A DNA stretch of 16,389 nt, from the NCBI GenBank assembly GCA_019307665.1, contig JAFDJC010000030.1, positions 1-16,389 on the forward strand. The letters run 5' to 3'. The translations under genes and the position numbers were made by a program. Origin of the DNA: Deltaproteobacteria bacterium (lineage in GTDB: Bacteria > Desulfobacterota > Desulfobacteria > Desulfobacterales > SURF-7). Under the pieces are notes generated by a model. It ran no database searches. It saw only the letters and a program-made list of their open reading frames with translations, and was not told the DNA's origin. Of this stretch, positions 15,350 to 16,389 are shown piece by piece; within the stretch, counting starts at the first letter, position 1; every line of letters starts with the position of its first letter.

Positions 15350-16156
15350 ATGGAAAATAAAGCAATGGAAAATAAAATCAGAATAGGTGCGCTCATATCG
15401 GGTGGAGGTACAAATCTCCAGGCTGTCATCGATTCCTGTGAATCAGGGGAAATTAACGGCAGCATAGTTTTTATCGGTACTGATAATCCAAAGGCAAAAG
15501 GGCTTCAAAGAGCTAAAAAGCATGGCATACCGTCTTTTATCGTAGATTACACATCCATTATCAGAAGCTATAAAACATTACCCGAAAAGGTGAAAATGCC
15601 TTCTGATTTTGACTTTCAAGACATCCTTAAGAAACAGTCGATCTTTTCAGACAAAGATAATCCGGAGAGGATAAAGGCTTTTCTATATACAAGGGCAGCG
15701 GCTGAAGCAGGTATTCTTGATAAAATCAAAGACTATCCTTTTGATCTTCTTATACTTGCCGGTTTCATGCGAAACCTCACCCCCTATTTTATTGACAGCG
15801 TTAACACAACTCCCGGTAAACCGAAAATTATGAATATACACCCGGCGCTTTTACCGTCTTTTCCGGGTGTTGACGGATACGGTGACACGTTCAGGTATGG
15901 GTGCAAAGTGGGCGGATGCACGGTTCATTTTATCGATTACGGAGAGGATTCCGGACCTATTATCGGACAGAGAGCCTTTGACATCACAAAAGAGGATACG
16001 CTGGACACCATAAAGGAAAAAGGGCTGAAACTTGAATGGGAGCTCTACCCTGAATGTATAAGGCTATTTTCAGAGGGTCGGCTGAAAATCTTAAAAAAAA
16101 TCCACACACTGGAGAGTGGAAAACAGTATAAGAGAACCGTAGCGGACATTGTTTAA
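15350..16156 (+). CDS. purN: Phosphoribosylglycinamide formyltransferase-like protein (PurN type)
   Basis: This 268-residue formyltransferase should transfer the formyl group of 10-formyl-THF to GAR in purine synthesis. The phosphate loop is ISGGGTNLQ (16-24). LILAGFMRNLTP and MNIHPALLPSFPG follow, with catalytic Asn162 and His164, and GCTVHFIDYGEDSGPII supplies Asp200. The family is usually ~190-220 residues; here an insertion of roughly 40 residues lies around 70-118, between the second strand and the helix before LILAGFM. All catalytic residues remain. The start is either ATG 15350 or ATG 15365, because a 15-bp tandem duplication repeats the start region; the nearest AAAGGAG (15322-15328) is far from both. 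It is divergent from the MORN operon and has no purine genes beside it in this window. Confidence 0.87.
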   Translation: MENKAMENKIRIGALISGGGTNLQAVIDSCESGEINGSIVFIGTDNPKAKGLQRAKKHGIPSFIVDYTSIIRSYKTLPEKVKMPSDFDFQDILKKQSIFSDKDNPERIKAFLYTRAAAEAGILDKIKDYPFDLLILAGFMRNLTPYFIDSVNTTPGKPKIMNIHPALLPSFPGVDGYGDTFRYGCKVGGCTVHFIDYGEDSGPIIGQRAFDITKEDTLDTIKEKGLKLEWELYPECIRLFSEGRLKILKKIHTLESGKQYKRTVADIV

Positions 16157-16191
16157 TTTTTTATGAAATTGTCATGTTTAATCCTTTAAAT

Positions 16192-16277
16192 GGGTAACAC
16201 TGGCAACTTGTTGCCGGTGCCCGAAGGGCCGGAAGAGCATTTTCAGCTTCTTGTGCTTGCGCACCCAGACAACGAGT
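16192..16277 (-). repeat. Composite paired-palindrome repeat, copy 5 (truncated at the palindrome centre)
   Basis: Same orientation as copy 4. The first end (16192-16235) has arms CACTGGCAAC and GTTGCCGGTG, with one G-T wobble. After an 11-bp core the second end starts at 16247 and runs through GCACCCAGACAACGAGT, then stops matching at about 16277, at the centre of its palindrome. The missing half is not found in the remaining sequence. Confidence 0.8.
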
Positions 16278-16293
16278 ACTGCTACGTTAAGTG

Positions 16294-16322
16294 TTGACTT
16301 TTATTTAAAGCCATTATATATT
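16294..16322 (+). promoter_or_regulatory. Predicted sigma70 promoter for the gene at the right edge
   Basis: TTGACT (16294-16299) and TATATT (16317-16322) are separated by exactly 17 nt and match consensus at 5/6 each. The -10 box ends 6 nt before the ATG at 16329, so transcription would begin at or next to the start codon. It lies about 17 nt past the point where repeat copy 5 is broken. Confidence 0.6.
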
Positions 16323-16328
16323 GCCAGC

Positions 16329-16389
16329 ATGAAACCTATAGATCTAAAAAAATGTCGGCAAAGGCTTCAGGAATACCTGAATGATTTAT
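16329..16389 (+). CDS. N-terminal fragment of an unidentified protein (possible transposase), runs off the window
   Basis: An open frame begins with the ATG at 16329 and remains open to the window edge, giving 20 residues: MKPIDLKKC, then RQRLQEYL and NDL. It is basic and predicted helical. The good promoter directly upstream and the broken repeat just before it suggest the first gene of an inserted element. Some transposase families begin with comparable short basic helices, but 20 residues do not allow identification. Confidence 0.45.
   Translation, partial: MKPIDLKKCRQRLQEYLNDL

Noticed and set aside
2453..16277. CRISPR array suggested by repeated palindromes
   Set aside because: Copies are kilobases apart, vary in orientation and core, and lack regular spacers or cas genes.
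16329..16389. Firm transposase family call for the edge gene
   Set aside because: Only 20 residues are available; they are compatible with many basic N-termini.

Overview
The window looks like chromosomal DNA from a Gram-negative anaerobe or facultative anaerobe, most likely in Desulfobacterota (the former Deltaproteobacteria). The support is indirect: an anaerobic-type (radical SAM) sulfatase-maturation system, a UPF0182 protein, an SCP2-domain protein next to class III aminotransferases, a PBP1b-type murein synthase with a UB2H-like region, and dense palindromic intergenic repeats. Genus and species cannot be named from the sequence alone.

Layout. (1) 45-2357, minus: bifunctional murein synthase PBP1b. 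(2) 2358-2729: intergenic region with a paired-palindrome repeat and a good sigma70 promoter reading right. (3) 2730-6109, plus: small four-helix membrane protein, Tat-exported Cys-type sulfatase, and anaerobic sulfatase-maturating enzyme with a SEC-C tail. This is a probable operon whose last junction carries a repeat element. (4) 6190-6788, minus: a higBA toxin-antitoxin pair with a recognisable operator. (5) 7101-15209, minus: a long co-directional run read from right to left: secreted MORN-repeat protein, UPF0182 membrane protein, class III aminotransferase A, SCP2-domain protein, class III aminotransferase B, a repeat element, and an APC amino-acid permease. Gaps from the MORN gene through aminotransferase B are 1 to 35 nt, so they are probably one transcript. 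(6) 15350-16156, plus: a purN-type formyltransferase with an insertion, divergent from the MORN gene. (7) 16192-16389: a fifth repeat copy cut in the middle of its palindrome, then a promoter and the first 20 codons of an unidentified gene, possibly the left end of an insertion sequence.

How the parts fit. The radical SAM enzyme very likely makes formylglycine at the Cys of the CTPSR motif of the adjacent sulfatase in the cytoplasm before Tat export. The two paralogous PLP enzymes bracket an SCP2 lipid-binding-type protein and sit upstream of an amino-acid permease, which suggests uptake and transamination (or a related PLP reaction) of an amine or amino acid whose identity cannot be read here.

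The most unusual features are: a family of five composite repeats, each made of two related ~44-bp self-palindromic ends in inverted orientation with compensatory stem changes; the aminotransferase-SCP2-aminotransferase operon; an exported MORN protein ending in a ribbon-helix-helix-like segment; and two promoters whose -10 box lies only 6 nt from the ATG, predicting leaderless transcripts.
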